DNA of 64,000 bases from Guadua angustifolia. Lineage: Eukaryota; Streptophyta; Magnoliopsida; Poales; Poaceae. The stretch covers positions 25,030-89,029 of the forward strand of contig JAYEVE010000617.1 in the NCBI GenBank assembly GCA_036346375.1. Reading direction: 5' to 3'. The position numbers and the translations under genes were made by a program. This document shows, piece after piece, positions 37,384-48,624 of this stretch. The stretch's first letter is position 1, and every line of letters begins with the position of its first letter. The notes beneath the pieces are model-generated. The model saw only the letters and a program-made list of their open reading frames with translations, was not told the origin of the DNA and searched no databases.

Positions 37384-37797
37384 TGTGATATCACCGATTT
37401 CCAAAGGTAATGACAACAAACTGAAATGCTTTGGATAAACTCTCAGATAGGTGTTACAACTTACAAGTACCTCCGCCGCCCGGACAACCGTTCGCCAAGG
37501 AGATGGCTCAATCAATATCTCGCCACCTGGTCTGTTCTATGCTCTTCCTTTCCTTTTTATATGACTCACCCCTCACCCTTCACTCACGCCACATCCTCTG
37601 TACAACGCGATTCACAACTGGTTCTATTTGCTAATCCACTCTGGACCGAGTACGTGGGGTTGGGCTTGAGGGCTCGTTTCTTTCGCCGAGTTGGGCTTTC
37701 CAGCTTTGAGCCTGAAGTCGTTGCTTCCCTCTTCTGCCTTGGCGCCATATTCTCTGAAGCTGGATCATAATCCTGATGCCTGGGCAGTGCACTGACA
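37384..37797 (-). repeat. Chromovirus LTR (3' LTR in sense)
   Basis: 414 bp, highly similar to the split right LTR. A purine-rich tract on the sense strand (AAGGGAGGGCGGA) adjoins its inner end at 37798. Confidence 0.92.
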
Positions 37798-40700
37798 TCC
37801 GCCCTCCCTTGACAGCCAGCTTGACCCCAAGCTGGCGCTTCCGGAAATTGGTCTTTGATCGCTTGTTCATCCTCCCAGGTGGCCATGGACGCCGGCCAGG
37901 TAGACCAATGCACAAGCAATTGTGGAATTACTTTGCCAGCACGACGACACAACCAGCGATCCAAAATGTATAAAGGAAATTGCAATTGTTGATCTAAGTC
38001 AGGAATTTGGTCACTGACCTGGCGTTGTATTCCTTTGGCCGGTTTGAGGAGTGACACATGAAACACCGGATGGACCGAGCTGGTCATTGGTAGTTGAAGC
38101 TCATATGCGACGTCATTGATCTTGCGTATGATGGGATAGGGTCCGAAGTAGCGAAATGCCAGTTTGTAATTTGTTCAAGGCGCCACTGATGCTTGTGCAT
38201 AGGGTTGAAACTTGATGTAGACCATGTCTCCAACAGCAAACGTACATTCGGATCAATGCTTGTTGGCCTGGTGCTTCATGCGTTGCTAGGCACGCTGAAG
38301 ATGAAGCTTCACCAGTGCATTCATTTGGTCACGCTGAGCCAACCATTCCTGCAAATTTGGGCTAGTGCAAACATCATTTGTATCAATACCGAAATGGTTA
38401 GGAGAATGACCATACAAGACCTCAAATGGAGACGCCTTCAGGGCGAATGATAACTTGTATTATATCAAAACTCCACTAAATAAAGCCATTTGATCCATTG
38501 TTTGGGACAGGCATGCACAAAGCACCGGAGATATCCTTCCAAACATTGATTAACCCTCTCAGTTTGCCCGTTAGTTTGTGGGTGATAAGCACTGCTCATG
38601 TGTAGCGAGGTGCCTGACAACTTAAATAATTCTTGCCACAAAAGACTAGTAAAAACTTTGTCACGATCAGACACTATCGCGCGAGGCATGCCATGTAGTC
38701 TGTATACATGAGCCATGTAGGCTTGAGCCACCGAGAGGGCAGGCTGTGAATGGATGAGCTAAAGGAATAAAATGAGCAAACTTGGAAAACTTGTCGACCA
38801 CCACAAGGATACAGTTATAGGAGTTAACTCGAAGCAATCCTTCGATGAAATCTAATGTTACTGTTTGCCAGGACTGTTCAGGTATAGCAAGAGGAAGAAG
38901 AAGACCAGGGTACTTAACTCGTTTTGGCTTGGATCGTTGACAGACATCACATGTTGTAACAAACTTGTGAACCATCTTCTTCATGGTTGGCCATGCAAAT
39001 AAATTTTTGAGACGGCGATATGTAACTGGAAACCCTGAGTGGCCTCCCATTGCACTGTCGATGAGGGTCTGCATCAATTTGAGCTGCAATATAGAATTGT
39101 TTCCGATCCATACCCGGTCTTTGAACTTGAGAATACCCGCCTGGAGACTGAAATGAGGCACCTCTTGTCCAACCGCAAGTGTAGTTAGGATCTTCTTTGT
39201 GGCAGGATCCTGTTGATATCCCTGCATAACTTGTTCGAGCCACACTGGTTTACTGATTGACACTGCCGAGGCAGCCAGGCAAGTATGGTGGTCATCGCAA
39301 TGGAAATCTGGACGCCGAGAAAGAGCATCCGCGACGCGATTATCTTGTCCTTTTTTGTATTGAATGGTGAATTGAAGTCCCAGCAGTTTGGTGAGTGCTT
39401 TCTGCTGGAGAGGAGAGGTGACTTGTTGATCCATTAGGTGTGTCAAACTTTGATGATCTGTTTTGATCACAAACGGTGCATGCTGTAAGTATGGTCTCCA
39501 CTGATCAATAGCAAACAAGATTGCCAATAATTCTTTTTCATAAGTAGATAACCCTTGGTTTTTGGGATCAAGAGCTTTACTGATGAAAGCGATCGGATGA
39601 TTGTCTTGTTGTAAAACAGCACCAATACCTTTCTCACTTGCATCAGCTTCAATCACAAATGGTCGAGAGAAGTCTGGTAGTGCTAAGACAGGAGCTGACA
39701 CAAGGGTGTGTTTGAGAGCAGCAAAAGATTGTTGAGTCTCTGCCGTCTAGATAAACTGTTATCCTTTCTTAAGTAAATTGGTAAATGGTTTACTGATAAG
39801 GCCAAATCCTTGCACAAAGCGCCTATAGTATCCGGCCATACCCAAAAAACTCCTTACATCCTTCACACATGTAGGCACTAGCCACCGTTGTATGACCTGA
39901 ACTTTGGAAGGATCTGTGGCTACGCCATCAGCACTAACTAGGTGTCCAAGGAATTCCAACTATGATTGCGCAAAACAACACTTAGAAAGCTTTAAATGTA
40001 ATTGATGCTGGCTGAGTAGAGTGAACACTTGTCGCAAATGAGTGATATGAGTGTCCAGAGTTGGGCTATATACCAAGACGTCTTCAATAAAGACCACTAC
40101 ACATTTACGTAGTAACGGTGCCAAAACAAAGTTCATGAAGCCTTGAAAAGTTGATGGCGCTCCAGTCAGGCCGAATGACATTACCTTGTACTCGAAATGA
40201 CCATTGTGAGTCTGGAATGCTGTTTTATATTCATCACCTTCCTTGATTCGGATCTGGTGATAACCGGACTGGTGGTCTAATTTAGAGAATATTGTTGCAC
40301 CCGCTAATTCGTCCAACAGCTCATCCAGGATAGGCATGGGGTATTTGTTCTTCATCGTGTGCGCGTTCAGCCGTCTGTAATCCACGCACAATCGCCATTC
40401 ACCATCTTTTTTGTTCACTAATAGAGCTGGTGAGGCAAATGGGCTTGAACTGTATTGAATAACACCAGTGGTGAGCATTTCCTGTACTTGCTTCTCGATC
40501 TCATTCTTTTGTTGCGGAGTATAGCGGTAAGGTCGCAATCAGAAGGGTTGAACTCCCGGCAATAAAGGAATGGCATGATCACAGTCTCGACGTGGAGGTA
40601 AACCATTAGGTGCTTGAAAAAGGTGATCAAACTCTTTTACGAGTTGGTTGATGCTCGGATGGTTCTCAAATCCAGTAGTACCTTGCGTGACCACCGAGAT

Positions 40701-40901
40701 CTCCAAGATTTGTTCAACTACGTCTTGCTTAATTAGTGCATTTAACTGAGTTCCAAAGATGACAGGACAGCGACTAACTATCGGAGTAATACCTTGCAGT
40801 CGAACCTTCTGGTTTTTATAGCAAAAGGATAAAGTCTTGTGACCCCAATGAATTTCCATGGGGTTGAGCTCTTCAAGCCAATCCATCCCAAGAATGGTAT
40901 C
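37798..40901 (-). pseudogene. Chromovirus pol remnant: RT, RNase H, integrase, chromodomain
   Basis: In sense order: the protease-RT linker (40886-40539) ends at a TGA before LRPYRY, where the family has a sense codon. The RT (40538-39960) has VDYRRLNAHTMKNKYPMP and a catalytic motif FIED in place of FIDD (codon 40083-40085). The next RT piece is EFLGHLVSADGV at 39959. RNase H and the integrase zinc finger plus core start are at 39701-38740 (ADASEKGIGAVLQQ, DVCQRSK). The integrase core continues at 38731-38465 with SAYHPQTNGQTERVN. A chromodomain-like segment (LVHWSTWPASMATWEDEQ) lies near 37880-37930. Frames are offset between pieces. Confidence 0.9.
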
Positions 40902-43215
40902 TGTCGACGTTTGTTGTCGGCAATAATGAAAAGGGAGCTAGGCGCTGGATCCAAACTCGATGGTAGCACGGGACACAAGATGTATACAGGTTCGGGCTCT
41001 CGCGGAGGAGATAATACCCTAGTCCTGTGCTCTGGAATTATATGTGGCTAGCTAATTGCTAATGAGGTTGTTTGATCCCCCTCTCCTCCTCCCTCCACCC
41101 CTTTATATAGCGGAGGAGGGCGGTTATAAAGGAGAGTCCTAATCGGTTACAAGGTGGAGATTGCATCTCTTTCCTTATCCGCCAAACATGATAGCGGTTA
41201 GGATTACAATTGTATCCTCCCTAAGCAGGGTTGGTTCCCATCTTCGGGGTTTCCTTGTTGCGCATGGCGGCCTGCCTCCTGGGCAATACCCATCTTCATG
41301 TAGTCGGCTTGGGCCATCCCCTCTTGGGTGGTCCTCACGGCCCTCATCACGAATCCAGGTCCATATACTCACAAGAGTAGCCCCCGAGTGCTTTGCGATC
41401 GAGTTGACGCCTTTCTAGTCGCAGCCCAACTATGTCATACTTTACGCCGAGTGCTTCCATTCTTGATCTGACTTCAATGGTTTTCCTATCGGTAGAGTGC
41501 CTGTTGTAGGCAAAGAGATCGTGAAGGACTCAATAGAGCTCCAGCGTTAAACTTTCCGAGTGGTACCGGTCTAATATTGGAATCTCGGCGATCGACATCT
41601 TGGAGCACACCGTATCCCAAAGCGATATCGTGAGTCAAAACGCTTTTCCGCTCAAAGCGAAATTCAATACGCTCCTTTAAATTCATTAAATCATTTGAAG
41701 TTCTTGATGTAAATCGTTGAGCGTTAGCCCGCGCCGTCGCATCCACATTTAGTAGCCACGAAATTATGTATATGCGAGAACTTAGGCAATGTAAAAACAA
41801 TTCACTTTCGGATGTGGTGTCATTGGTTTATATATAATTTTAGAGTTTTTACTCCTTTTTCTTATTGATTTTGAATTCATCCGAGTGGTTTGACTCTTTT
41901 GTTTAAGCACTCTGCCGACTAGTCTAGCCCCGGCGTCGGAGTCGGCTCATGGCTCTTTTTCCCGAACACGCGTTTTGGGTGACTAAAGTTCGCCGTTCAT
42001 GGGGTCAGAGCTTCACAACTTGGAATTAACGCACTCGGATTCATTTGCAATCGTTAAATAAAAGAAAAAAGACACAACTCAGAAAAAAGATGTGCACATG
42101 TGCACACTATTAGGTGTAGCCCCCGACTTACTGCTTAGTTGTGGATCAACTAAGTAGCAAGTCAAGAAAGCCAACAATTTTATTCATAAAGACATAATAG
42201 AGTAAAAAGCGACTTAGCTGCTCTATGCTCTATGTGTTGCTGACGATCGTGCTGTTCTTGCCCGTGGCGTAGGCGTGGCTCGTGGCCGTGCCGAAGGTGG
42301 CGCTCGGGGCGCAGACGGTCCGCTAATACGAACATCTCCTTTACCGTAATCGGTGGCTTCCGGGACACCTTCTTGATCAAGTTGGCGTCGCTGACTCCTT
42401 TCTGAAAAGCCACTATGACAACCGCATCCGAGATGTTCCGAATCGAATCCTTACCGTATCCGAATCGGGAAGTCAGCCCCCGGCTTACTACTCGTGAGTA
42501 GATGGCCGCAGCGCTCCCTGACCCGAACGGATGTCCGGATGAAGTATCAATGAAGTCTCTCCCAGATTGGATCTGGTCTGAATCCAAGAAAGCAAGCTTG
42601 TTGAGGTGGTCGGCGATGAAGTCGAGGCTCCTGAAGCGGAAAGTATGGCCGGGAGCGAAGGTGATGACGATTCCATTGAGGGAGGCCATCGAGCTTGCCG
42701 AGATTGATCTTGACGCTGCCCCTACCTGGCGCGCCAACTGTCGACGTTTGTTGTCGGCAATAATGAAAAGGGGGCTAGGCGCTGAATCCAAACTCGATGG
42801 TAGCACGGGACACAAGATGTATACAGGTTCGGGCTCTCACGGAGGAGATAATACCCTAGTCCTGTGCTCTGAAATTATATGTGGCTAGCTAATTGCTAAT
42901 GAGGTTGTCTGATCCCCCTCTCCTCCTCCCTCCACCCCCTTTATATAGCGGAGGAGGGCGGTTATAAAGGAGAGTCCTAATCGGTTACAAGGTGGAGATT
43001 ACATCTCTTTCCTTATCCGCCAAACATGATAGCGGTTAGGATTACAATTGTATCCTCCCTAAGCAGGGTTGGTTTCCATCTTCGGGGTTTCCTTGTTGCG
43101 CATGGCGGCCTGCCTCCTGGGCAATACCCATCTCCATGTAGTCGCCTTGGCCCATCCCCTCTTGGGTGGTCCTCACGGCCCGCCATGCAGATACCCGGGG
43201 TCCATATACTCCACA
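40902..43215 (-). mobile_element. Nested 2.3-kb non-autonomous LTR retrotransposon
   Basis: LTRs at 40902-41373 and 42739-43215 begin TGTCGACG and end in CA, and differ at only a few sites. GGTATC occurs on both flanks (40896-40901 and 43216-43221) as a target duplication. The sense strand is minus. The primer-binding site beside the right LTR reads TTGGCGCGCCAGGTAGGGG, and the polypurine tract CTCGGGGGCTACTC adjoins the left LTR. The 1.37-kb interior lacks pol. It retains one gag-like frame on the minus strand (start MASLNGIVIT near 42690, with SDAVVIVAFQKGVSDANLIKKV). It splits the chromovirus between protease and RT. LTR similarity marks it as one of the youngest insertions here. Confidence 0.88.
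42180..42690 (-). pseudogene. Gag-like ORF of the nested non-autonomous element
   Basis: Minus-strand open frame from a Met near 42690 (MASLNGIVIT) to a stop near 42180. The middle part resembles the gag region of grass Tat-like elements (AFQKGVSDANLIKKVSRKPP, MFVLADR). It ends in a His/Arg-rich tail. It may be a truncated gag retained in a mobilised non-autonomous element; a role is unproven. Confidence 0.5.
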
Positions 43216-43629
43216 GGTATCATAACCACTCAGCGGCAATACTTTCAGGTCAGAAACGAAGGTATAACCTTGACATAGCCAGCTGCAACGCGGAATAACA
43301 AAATTGCAATTTAGAACACCTCCATCAGCTACTCTGACACGAACTGGATTGTCCATCCTCTGAACCCCAGGCATAAGAGGTAGTAGATGACTTCCGATAT
43401 AGCTGTCGGAACTACCGGAATCTACCAACATTAGAACCTCTTGACAATGCACAAAACCCTTGAGACGGATGGTCTTGCCACCCTCGGAACTCGACATTGC
43501 TTCGCAAGAAATGGCCAGCACTTGATGATTTGCCGCTTCCATTGTCTTGACCGATAGGGGAGATTGTGGAATGTCAGACGTTGCATTATCATCAGCTTCC
43601 CTTGCCAGTGCCCACATCTCTTCAACCAA
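43216..43629 (-). pseudogene. Chromovirus aspartic protease fragment
   Basis: The minus-strand frame contains LMLVDSGSSDSYIG, the retroviral-type aspartic protease active-site pattern (hydrophobic-DSG). It continues with RVRVADGG and FVSDLKVLPLSGYD. The nested element interrupts it at 43215. Confidence 0.85.
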
Positions 43630-43639
43630 GTGCAGAGGT

Positions 43640-44904
43640 ACCGTAGCAGCACATCGATAGGTATACCCCCATCATTCGCCACATTTGTAACATAAGCCCT
43701 TTGCCTTACGGTATGCCATTAATGCTGCCATGCGGTCGTCAGAAGGCCGTGGCCGAGGCACGGATGATGGCTTCTTGTCCTCTAATGTCACGGTCGGGGC
43801 TGATCTGGATACTGGAGGCGGTGGAATCGGCATTGGCATTGGTCGGCCGAAAGACCTCCCAGATATGGCAACGTCAATACGACGACCATCCCGTCGAGGT
43901 TGAATCATCAACACGTCCTCCTGCAAAAGAGCGAGAGCACTAGCAGTATCAAGATCTTTGGGACGTTGGATGACAACAACTAAACGGATTTCATCTTTGA
44001 GACCATCAATAAACCGAACAGTAAGGAATTCATTATGCAGAGTATTGTCATAAGCCAATAATTGATGCACCAGCGCATCAAATTGCTCAATATACTCAGA
44101 CACACTACTAGTCTGATGAATATGGAAGAATTTGTGTACCAAAGACCCATGTTGATCTCTAGCAAATCGGTTAGATAACGCAAGACCTAACTCTTCCCAA
44201 TTCATACTGAAAACCTTACTATCCATAGATTGCAGCCAAAAAATGACAGGACCTTCAAAATTCAGTGTGGCCAACCGAACCCACATTTCCTCAGGGACAG
44301 AATAAAATTCAAAGAAATTCTCACAACATTTCTTCCACAATTTCGGATTCGAACCATCAAAAGCAGGTAAACTAATTTGAGGTAAATTGGCACCCAGACT
44401 TTGAGCCATAGAAGTAAATGTAGATGCCAATATCGGACTCGACTGAAATTGACGCTGGTTACCAGGAGTATGAAATGGATGCTGTGGATCGGAGGAGGCA
44501 CGGAGGCATCACCGCCCTAGCGCCCGACACTCGGTGAAATGACTCGCGATGGCTGTTGGCACGGGCGTCGCCGCAATCGGCGATCCTTCGGATGGGCGGA
44601 AGAGGGCGCCTTGATTCACCCTTGGGTTAGGTGGGTCGAAGGGGAAGTGCGCCAGAACTTCGGCCAATCTGGCCGCTTCAGATCGGTAACGGATGTGTGC
44701 AAATCCGTCACCCGATTTTCCACCTTCGGCCCGAGCCTCAAGCTGCTCGTGATCTTCCATCAATTTCCACAACGAATCATCGACGTGCCGGATGTATTGC
44801 TGCACATCGGCGACCATCGATCGGGTCTCGTCCTCCTTCTTGCTATTCTCCTTAAGCTTGGCCAAGATCGTCATAAGTGGATCGTCAACCCGAGGCGGCG
44901 CCAT
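43640..44904 (-). pseudogene. Chromovirus gag remnant with zinc knuckle
   Basis: The likely start is MAPPRVDDP (ATG at 44904). The second frame (44430-43672) includes PAFDGSNPKLWKKCCENFFEFY, the retrotransposon gag core and the start of a zinc knuckle (CYKCGE) near 43680. A frame break near 44510 separates the N-terminal part from the core. Confidence 0.85.
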
Positions 44905-44986
44905 GGCTCCAGACCTGGCTTGCAAGCGGGTGAAGTGATTGTGTTCCGCCGCCAGGATGCAGCAAGAGACCGGCTCTGATACCAGA

Positions 44987-45364
44987 TGTGATATCACGGA
45001 TTTCCAAAGGTAATGACAACAAACTGAAATGCTTTGGATAAACTCTCAGATAGGTGTTACAAGTATCTCTGCCGCCCGGACAACCGTTCGCCAAGGAGAC
45101 GGCTCAATCAATATCTCATGCTTTGTACATTCTATGCTCTTCCTTTCCTTTTATATGACTCACCCTCACCCTTCACTCACGCCACATCCTCTGCCTAACG
45201 CGATTCTGGCTCGGTTCTATTTGCTAATCCACTGGACCGAATGCAGCGGGGTTGGGCTTGTGGGCTTGTTTCTTCGCCGAGTTGGGCTTTCGACTTTGAG
45301 CTTTGAAGTCGTTGCTTCCCTCTTCGCCTTGGCGCCATATCCTCTGAAGTGGATCATAATCTTG
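44987..45364 (-). repeat. Chromovirus LTR (5' LTR in sense), first part
   Basis: Matches 37384-37770. It is interrupted by the solo LTR at 45365 and completed by 46921-46947. The adjacent primer site for initiator tRNA-Met supports the boundary. Confidence 0.9.
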
Positions 45365-46920
45365 TGTTGGTGATATGCCTAAAAGCGATCATGTGAGATG
45401 ATTGTATCATAATGCGTGTTCATGTACTTATCGGTTCCATGAATAAATGTCATTCCTTTGTTCATTGAGTATGACTTAATTGTGAAACACATTGGTTATA
45501 TGATATTATTCTAAGCGATCCTGGTCACATATCATTATGTGGAACAATAGTGATCGACCGGTACATGTATTGATTGATGGTAATGTTTCACATGCCATAG
45601 ATATGGAGATATCAAATCAATAATGTGGGCACATGTTAGAGAACATGGGGTTGGATAGACCCACTCGAGACACCGATGAGATTGTTATCTTAGAAGTGCC
45701 ATCGAGATGTTGTCTCGAGTGGTATACCTATACGATCCTTCGACACGAGATTCTTATTGATTCTCGGCATGTGTGATGTATACCTTGGGGTCATCAAATG
45801 CTTCTCATAAAAGGGGAGCTATAAAGGTAGCTTACGGGTATGCCATGAAACATGACGTGAGATATAAGAGATCAAGATGGAATTTGCCCTCCTTGATAAC
45901 GGAGAGATATCTCGGCCCCTCGGTGTGGATGGATAAGGAAAAGTGCATGGCCATGCCAAAGTGATTAAAGTGTTAATCACGAATTATATCCATTACATTG
46001 ACGAGTGAATGGGTCGAGCTACCACAAGGATGGCATGCATCTTGCCTTGAGCTTGACTGGTATCGCGTGGCAAAAGGATCGATATATGAGTATATCAAGG
46101 TTCCGCCGATACGATCATTCTGTGCATTCGGGGGACAACATGTCCTGCTAGGAACCACTATTGTCTGATGGTCTGGAAAAGAGGTTTCCAGTGCCATGGC
46201 CGTATGCGCATGAACCTAACGGGTCGCACACTTAACGGGTTGGATCATGTCTGATGGATTGAATCAATTAGTGGGTTTACACGGATTTGGATCCTCTGGC
46301 ATCTTAATGGATTTCTACTGTAGAAGATCCATTAGCGTGAGTCCTAGTGGGCTTCTATCGTAGAAGGCCCGTTAGTGCACTCTATATAAAAGGGGGGCGT
46401 GGGGTATGCAAAATAGAGGTTTTTCCCACCACGAAACCCTAGCTGTCGACCCTTACCCCTGCCAGAAACCCTAGCCGTCGCGCGCGTGGTGCTAGCACAC
46501 CAGCGCACGGCGTTCCACCCCTGGACGTGTGGATACCGTAGAGGTGCCGTTGCATCTGTCCTCGGCGCTGATCGGCGATCGGTTTCACCCTCTCCAACCT
46601 GCGTGTGCACATCTACATCCGCTGCATCGTGCACCCACGGCGAGGAGACGTCAAGGACTCAGGCGATCACTTGGCGAGCACTCGGGCGGTCCGGTGACCA
46701 CTCGGCGAGCACTCGGGTGATCACGCGAGCACTCGGCGAAAGCGATCGGAATCACGTTCGACCACGTCTGATGCTTGAGCACGCGGGGAGGCTTCACCCA
46801 CTCTACTTCCGCTGCTAACGTGCTCCAAGGGTAATACTCCATGATCTTTGACTCGCATGTATCCTGGTGTTCGCGGTAAAAATTTTGTTTTCGGCTAGCG
46901 TAGCACCGCGTTCTCCAACA
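45365..46920. mobile_element. Solo LTR, BARE/Angela-like Ty1/copia
   Basis: A 1556-bp insert begins TGTTGGTGATATGCC and ends CTCCAACA, the terminal pattern of BARE/Angela LTRs of grasses. It sits inside the right chromovirus LTR. The flanks TCTTG (45360-45364) and TCCTG (46921-46925) are a one-mismatch 5-bp duplication. A TATA-like 'tatataaaagg' lies at about 46383-46393. No internal region is present, so it arose by LTR-LTR recombination. Confidence 0.85.
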
Positions 46921-47162
46921 TCCTGATGCCTGGGCAGTGCGCTGACAAGGACCATCTGCCCTGTATGAACACCCCTAGCGCAGCTCGTCCAATAGACATG
47001 GTATGGCTCTTTTATGTATACACAGCCCTTAACACAAATAGATAACAACGATTAAATCAGTAAACGTCACTGCTTCAGTAATGCTTAAACCAACAGTTCA
47101 AACAGAACATGGTAGCTTGTCAAATTCTGCATCGATGCACAATCAACTCATTGCTCTTTCAG

Positions 47163-47163
47163 A

Positions 47164-47221
<58 letters not shown>
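47163..47221. repeat. Compound (CA)n(GA)n microsatellite
   Basis: About nine CA units run directly into about twenty GA units, within an intron of the UPF0114 pseudogene. A likely length-variable marker. Confidence 0.97.
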
Positions 47222-47225
<4 letters not shown>

Positions 47226-47487
47226 ACTCATCAAGCACAGGCTATATTGAGTTATGGCTAAAAGAAGGTATCATGGAAATTGCCAAACTGGTAAACTGGT
47301 ATACTTTCTTCTGAATGCTAACCATCTATCAAATGTCTCTTTGATAATAATAATAATAATAAAAAAAACCGCGTAGTTTTGAAGTCATGCGCGAACGGAA
47401 CTGAGCGGACTTACCCTGAGGAAGCACAGGAGGGAACCGGCGAGCGACCCAGCAATAGCCAGAAGAGCCAGAAACGGAAATCAAATA

Positions 47488-47698
47488 TTTTTTTTTGAAA
47501 ACGGCGAATGCCATGAATTAAATTAGAAGATAGAAAGCAATAAAGTTACAAGGTGTGAAGACCGCACCGAGTGGGGGATCCCGGTGGAAAAGAAGACAGA
47601 AAAAGAAAAAAAAAAGAGGAAAAGAAAATACAGGAGCCTTTATGGCTGGCCAGGAGGAGAAGGCGAAGCTAAAATGCCCCTGCTGATGCCCTTGATGG
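47488..47698 (-). mobile_element. 5'-truncated LINE tail, 211 bp
   Basis: The insert is flanked by a perfect 14-bp duplication 'acggaaatcaaata' (47474-47487 and 47699-47712). It has a T-run on the plus-strand left side, that is a poly-A tail on the minus strand. The sense 3' end 'tttaattcatggcattcgccgttttc' plus poly-A matches the style of grass L1 LINE ends. It lies within exon 2 of the UPF0114 pseudogene. Confidence 0.85.
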
Positions 47699-48036
47699 AC
47701 GGAAATCAAATACACCTGCGAAAAAGAAGGGCATTTAGACTGCTGCATGCCCACGACCAAACCGTACAGCATGGACAGCAGGCGAACGCACGTAGTTGCC
47801 CTCTCAACGGTGGACTCAAACGTAGGGGCAATGTCGCCGCCGCCGTCCCCCCAGCGAGCCTGTAATCGAGCGCCGAGCCATCGGAACCCAACAAAGTATC
47901 GACAGTGGCCGTGCCGGCGGGGCCGCACGCGACGGCCACGAGACGGGACCGCACGCGCTGCGGCACGGAAGCGTCGCACCGCCACCGACCGTCTCCGCTG
48001 GCCGGAACAGCGGCGCGGCGCCATGAAAGCCGCCAT

Positions 48037-48624
48037 CACGTAGGACAGACGTATACACACAAGGCCGGCCCTGGTCGATTGCTCTGTGCAGAACCGCCGG
48101 GTGGACCTGGACTGGAGCTGGAGCAGCCACGACTTGTTGCTACAATGCGCGGGCCACTTCGAGTGGAGTGAAATGGGGATTGTTAAATTGATATCTTTTT
48201 TATACAATGCAGCTCCAAATCATATTAAAGTTTTGTAAGATACGGTGTGAATCTGCATGATCGTAAGAACGAAGAAAATAAATCCTGTAAGAACCAAAAT
48301 AGCGATATTAAAACAACTATGACTAGAGAGAAAGATCTTTTAAACAAAACCTCAAAAGAGTACAAGAATTGTTACTCTCTCACAACCTCTCAAACTTTTT
48401 AGGACTCTCAATCATTGCTTTATACAATAATCTGATGCTAAAGAATAATCTAGTATCTAATTCTTTTATGCATATCTCTTACTTTGGATGATTTAGTTTA
48501 TGACTTCTTAGTTGTTTAGGTTTTTCATGACCACTCACTTGTTTTATGACTTCCCTAGTTCTCCTCCAAAAGAGGTATGAATTCTACTACTATTAGGACT
48601 AGGAATCCTAATCTTATTAGGATT
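48037..48624. other. Intergenic region
   Basis: AT-rich sequence without a supportable gene. The first 150 bp may be the former 5' UTR and promoter of the UPF0114 pseudogene. Confidence 0.5.

Larger units (their letters stand above)
37384..46947 (-). mobile_element. Reina-like chromovirus (Ty3/gypsy) with two nested insertions
   Basis: The left LTR is 37384-37797. The right LTR is 44987-45364 plus 46921-46947, split by a solo LTR. Both start TGTGATATCAC and end CTGACA. The target duplication AGGAC is exact (37379-37383 and 46948-46952). The primer site beside the right LTR reads, in sense, TGGTATCAGAGCCG, complementary to initiator tRNA-Met. Minus-strand coding runs gag, protease, reverse transcriptase/RNase H, integrase, chromodomain. 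The element landed in exon 3 of the UPF0114 pseudogene. It is inactive, with a stop before the RT, Glu for Asp in the RT catalytic motif, frameshifts and nested insertions. Confidence 0.93.
46948..48036 (-). pseudogene. UPF0114 pseudogene, 5' part (exon 1, exon 2, start of exon 3)
   Basis: Exon 1 (47800-48036) starts MAAFMAPRR and has a recognisable core (LLGSDGSALDY). It changes frame before the APTFESTVER end, and its splice site reads GC in a poor context (AGG|GCAACT). Exon 2 (47412-47487 plus 47699-47712) encodes FDFRFLALLAIAGSLAGSLLCFL. It has lost one base near its start relative to the intact gene and is split by a LINE tail. Exon 3 (46948-47027) encodes VYWTSCARGVHTGQMVL and is cut by the chromovirus. 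The gene cannot make a functional protein. Confidence 0.9.
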
